This document shows positions 62,063 through 64,000 of a stretch of 64,000 bases of DNA, in pieces. Source of the stretch: Brevundimonas pondensis (GTDB taxonomy: Bacteria; Pseudomonadota; Alphaproteobacteria; Caulobacterales; Caulobacteraceae); assembly GCF_017487345.1 (NCBI RefSeq), contig NZ_CP062006.1, positions 496,001 through 560,000 of the forward strand, given 5' to 3'. Made by a program: the position numbers and the translations under genes. A model generated the notes under the pieces. The model saw only the letters and a list, made by a program, of their open reading frames with translations, made no database searches and was not told the DNA's origin. Position 1 is the stretch's first letter. Each line of letters starts with the position of its first letter.

Positions 62063-62713
62063 ATGTTGTTCCAGAAGACCGCCGAACTGCCCACCGCCGA
62101 GACCGCCCTGCCCGGTCGGGAGACCGCCCTGGCGACCGACGCGACCCATTTCGTTCTGGGCCACGCGCTGAAGGGGCCGCACCCGGAAGGGTTCGAGACG
62201 GCCATCTTCGCCATGGGCTGTTTCTGGGGCGTGGAGCGGGTGTTCTGGCAATTGCCGGGCGTCTGGGTGACGTCGGCGGGCTATGCGGGCGGGTTTACGC
62301 CCAACGCGACCTATGAGGAGGTTTGCACGGGTCGGACGGGTCACACCGAGGTGGTCCAGGTGGTGTTCGATCCGAAGGTCATCTCCTATGGCGATTTGCT
62401 GAAGGCCTTCTGGGAGAACCACGACCCGACGCAGGGGATGCGCCAGGGCAATGACCAGGGCACGCAGTACCGCTCGGCCATCTATACGCTGAACGACGCG
62501 CAGCAGGCGGAGGCGGAAGCGTCGCGGGACGCCTATCAGGCGGCGCTGTCGGCGGCGGGGCGCGGAACGATCACCACCGAGATCGAACCGGCTGGGCCCT
62601 ATTACTTCGCCGAGGACTATCACCAGGGCTATCTGGCCAAGAACCCGGCCGGGTACTGCGGCATCGGCGGAACCGGCGTGGTCTGCCCGATCGGCGTGGG
62701 CGTGGAAGCCTAG
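62063..62713 (+). CDS. msrA: Peptide methionine sulfoxide reductase A
   Basis: This 216-residue enzyme reduces methionine-S-sulfoxide in proteins. The catalytic motif GCFWG ([15 protein letters not shown]) is at about residues 52-56. [16 protein letters not shown] and [15 protein letters not shown] are diagnostic. A further Cys in the C-terminus (GYCGIGG and VVCPIG) provides resolving residues. It follows the tRNA-Ser gene on the opposite strand. Confidence 0.96.
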   Translation: MLFQKTAELPTAETALPGRETALATDATHFVLGHALKGPHPEGFETAIFAMGCFWGVERVFWQLPGVWVTSAGYAGGFTPNATYEEVCTGRTGHTEVVQVVFDPKVISYGDLLKAFWENHDPTQGMRQGNDQGTQYRSAIYTLNDAQQAEAEASRDAYQAALSAAGRGTITTEIEPAGPYYFAEDYHQGYLAKNPAGYCGIGGTGVVCPIGVGVEA

Positions 62714-62714
62714 G

Positions 62715-63056
62715 ATGGACCGGGAGGGGGTAGGCAAGGTTTGTCTGGCGCTGCCGGGGGCAAGGCTGGACCATCCGTTCGGCGACGACCATGACGCCTA
62801 CAAGGTCGGGGGCAAGATGTTCGTCATGGTGGGCGCGACCGGCGGGGTGTCGTTCAAGGTCTCGGACATCGCCTATGAGGTGCTGACCGAGAGCGGCCAT
62901 GCGCGGCCGGCGCCCTATATGGCGCGCGCCAAGTGGGTGAACCTGCCGCGCATCGACGACTGGGCGGACGAGGAGCTGGCGGACCACATCCGCTCCGCCC
63001 ACGCGATCATCGTCGGCAAGCTGACGAAGAAGGCGCGGGCGGAGCTGGGGCTTTAA
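62715..63056 (+). CDS. MmcQ/YjbR-family DNA-binding-like protein
   Basis: This 113-residue protein has the double-wing-like YjbR fold: VCLALPGARLDHPFGDDHDA, YKVGGKMFVMVG, and WVNLPRIDDWADEELADHI. YjbR-like proteins may bind DNA through a CyaY-like surface, but their role is unknown. The start follows the msrA stop by one base (TAGGATGG), so it is co-transcribed with msrA. Confidence 0.9.
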   Translation: MDREGVGKVCLALPGARLDHPFGDDHDAYKVGGKMFVMVGATGGVSFKVSDIAYEVLTESGHARPAPYMARAKWVNLPRIDDWADEELADHIRSAHAIIVGKLTKKARAELGL

Positions 63057-64000
63057 TCAGGTCGCGGGCCTGGCCTTCTGCTCGGCGATCCAGCGATCCA
63101 TGCGGGCGTCGAGCAGGTCCAGCGGCAGGGGGCCATCGACCAGCAGGGCGTCGTGGAAGGCGCGCACGTCGAAGCGGTCGCCCAGTTCCCGCTCGGCCTT
63201 CTGACGGATCTGGCGCAGGCGGATCTCACCGATCTTGTAGGCCGTGGCCTGACCGGGCCAGCCGATGTAGCGCTGCAGTTCGGTTTCGATGTTGTGCGGG
63301 GCCAGGGCGGAGTTGTCGCGGAAGCAGGCGCGGGCCTGTTCCGTGGTCCAGCCCAGCCAGTGCAGGCCGGTGTCGGCCACCAGGCGGCAGGCGCGCCACA
63401 TCTCATAGCTGAGGCGGCCGAAGCGTTCATAGGGCGTGCGGTAGATGCCCATTTCCTCGCCCAGGAACTCGGAATAGAGGCCCCAGCCTTCGGTGAAGGC
63501 GGTCACGTCGGCGCCGCGACGATAATAGGGCTGATCCGCCGCCTCTTGCTGCAGGGCGATCTGCAGATGGTGGCCGGGGACGGCCTCGTGGACCGTCAGG
63601 GCCGGCAACTCATACAGCGGCCGCTGATCCAGCTTGGACGTGTTGACGATGTATCCGCCGGCCACGCCGTTCTGCATCGAGCCGGAATTGTAGCGGCCGG
63701 TGGTGTAGCTGTCCTCGATCTCGCGCGGGACGGGGCGGACGCCATAGGGCAGGCGGGGCAGGGTGCCGAACAGGGCGGGCAGGCGATCGTCGGCGCGCTT
63801 GGCGATCTCGGAGGCCTTTTCCAGCAGCTGTTCGCGGCTGGTCGCATAGAACTGCGGATCGGTGCGCAGGAAGTGGAGGAAGCCGGCGAAGTCGCCGGTC
63901 CAGCCGGCGGCGCGCATTTCATCCTGCATCCGGGCGCGGATGCGGGCGACCTCCTCTAGGCCGATCTGATGCACCTGGTCTGGGGTCAGGTCGGTGGTGG
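63057..64000 (-). CDS. DUF885 metallopeptidase-like protein (N-terminus beyond the window)
   Basis: The C-terminal 314 residues are visible. The zinc site is HEAVPGHHLQ with a further Glu in TEGWGLYSE, both conserved in DUF885 proteins, which resemble M32/M3-type peptidases. Pro/Arg-rich loops (LPYGVRPVP) and GWPGQATAYKIGEIRLRQIR are also typical. The frame is open to the right edge of the window. It is convergent with the YjbR gene and their stops are adjacent. Confidence 0.9.
   Translation of the reverse strand, partial: TTDLTPDQVHQIGLEEVARIRARMQDEMRAAGWTGDFAGFLHFLRTDPQFYATSREQLLEKASEIAKRADDRLPALFGTLPRLPYGVRPVPREIEDSYTTGRYNSGSMQNGVAGGYIVNTSKLDQRPLYELPALTVHEAVPGHHLQIALQQEAADQPYYRRGADVTAFTEGWGLYSEFLGEEMGIYRTPYERFGRLSYEMWRACRLVADTGLHWLGWTTEQARACFRDNSALAPHNIETELQRYIGWPGQATAYKIGEIRLRQIRQKAERELGDRFDVRAFHDALLVDGPLPLDLLDARMDRWIAEQKARPAT

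Overview
The window is a GC-rich alphaproteobacterial chromosome segment. It most resembles Brevundimonas or a close relative in the Caulobacterales. The grounds are the very high GC with GC-ending codons, CarD, 7Fe ferredoxin, a TonB-dependent receptor, serine hydrolases with Tat-like leaders, frequent TTG/GTG starts with start/stop overlaps, and families of palindromic intergenic repeats. The genus is inferred from gene content; no marker comparison was possible.

Layout. 1-9.7 kb: a cut-off membrane sensor-like protein, a conserved hypothetical, a CBS protein, a secreted VWA protein with an apparent frameshift, a KefB-type antiporter, pncB, an FMN reductase, a photolyase and an ETF-beta lysine methyltransferase. 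9.8-19.7 kb: a two-gene membrane protein/XRE unit behind a perfect palindrome, an alpha/beta hydrolase between two intergenic repeats, a DUF3298 lipoprotein, ubiA, two beta-lactamase-fold serine hydrolases, two polytopic membrane proteins, PPK2 and a cold-shock protein. 19.8-33.8 kb: gluQ, an alkA-like glycosylase coupled to a TRIC channel, ASCH and HNH proteins, an M1 peptidase, rpmB, a BlaI/BlaR1-type pair with tandem operators, carD, fdxA, YceI, and an S4 protein coupled to a SUV3-like helicase.

33.9-47.7 kb is envelope and uptake: a di-heme peroxidase coupled to a TonB-dependent receptor, a divergent TonB with a Fur-like site between them, a peptidase-type hydrolase, a membrane LytTR regulator, an AraC regulator and a 1639-residue autotransporter. 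A tRNA-Arg(CCU) with an apparently swapped 19-56 tertiary pair follows. 48.2-54.4 kb is an electrophile/quinone-stress type cluster: OsmC, two pirins, DoxX, a YgiN-like monooxygenase, two isochorismatase-fold hydrolases (one broken by a single stop codon), a divergent LysR regulator and an FMN reductase.

56.43-61.84 kb is a decayed integrative element. It is bounded by 16-bp direct repeats identical to the 3' end of a tRNA-Ser(GGA) gene and carries an integrase C-terminal remnant beside the tRNA. Its cargo is a winged-helix Rep-like protein, exonuclease and primase-like fragments, and a nucleotidyltransferase/phosphotransferase gene pair. This pair is the best candidate for an undescribed two-gene system. 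The core chromosome resumes with msrA, an MmcQ/YjbR protein and a DUF885 protein cut by the window end.

Four genes carry lesions: three apparent frameshifts (VWA protein, BlaR1-type peptidase, island kinase) and one nonsense codon. Two frameshifts lie in low-complexity GC-rich tracts, so assembly or sequencing error must be considered alongside real decay.
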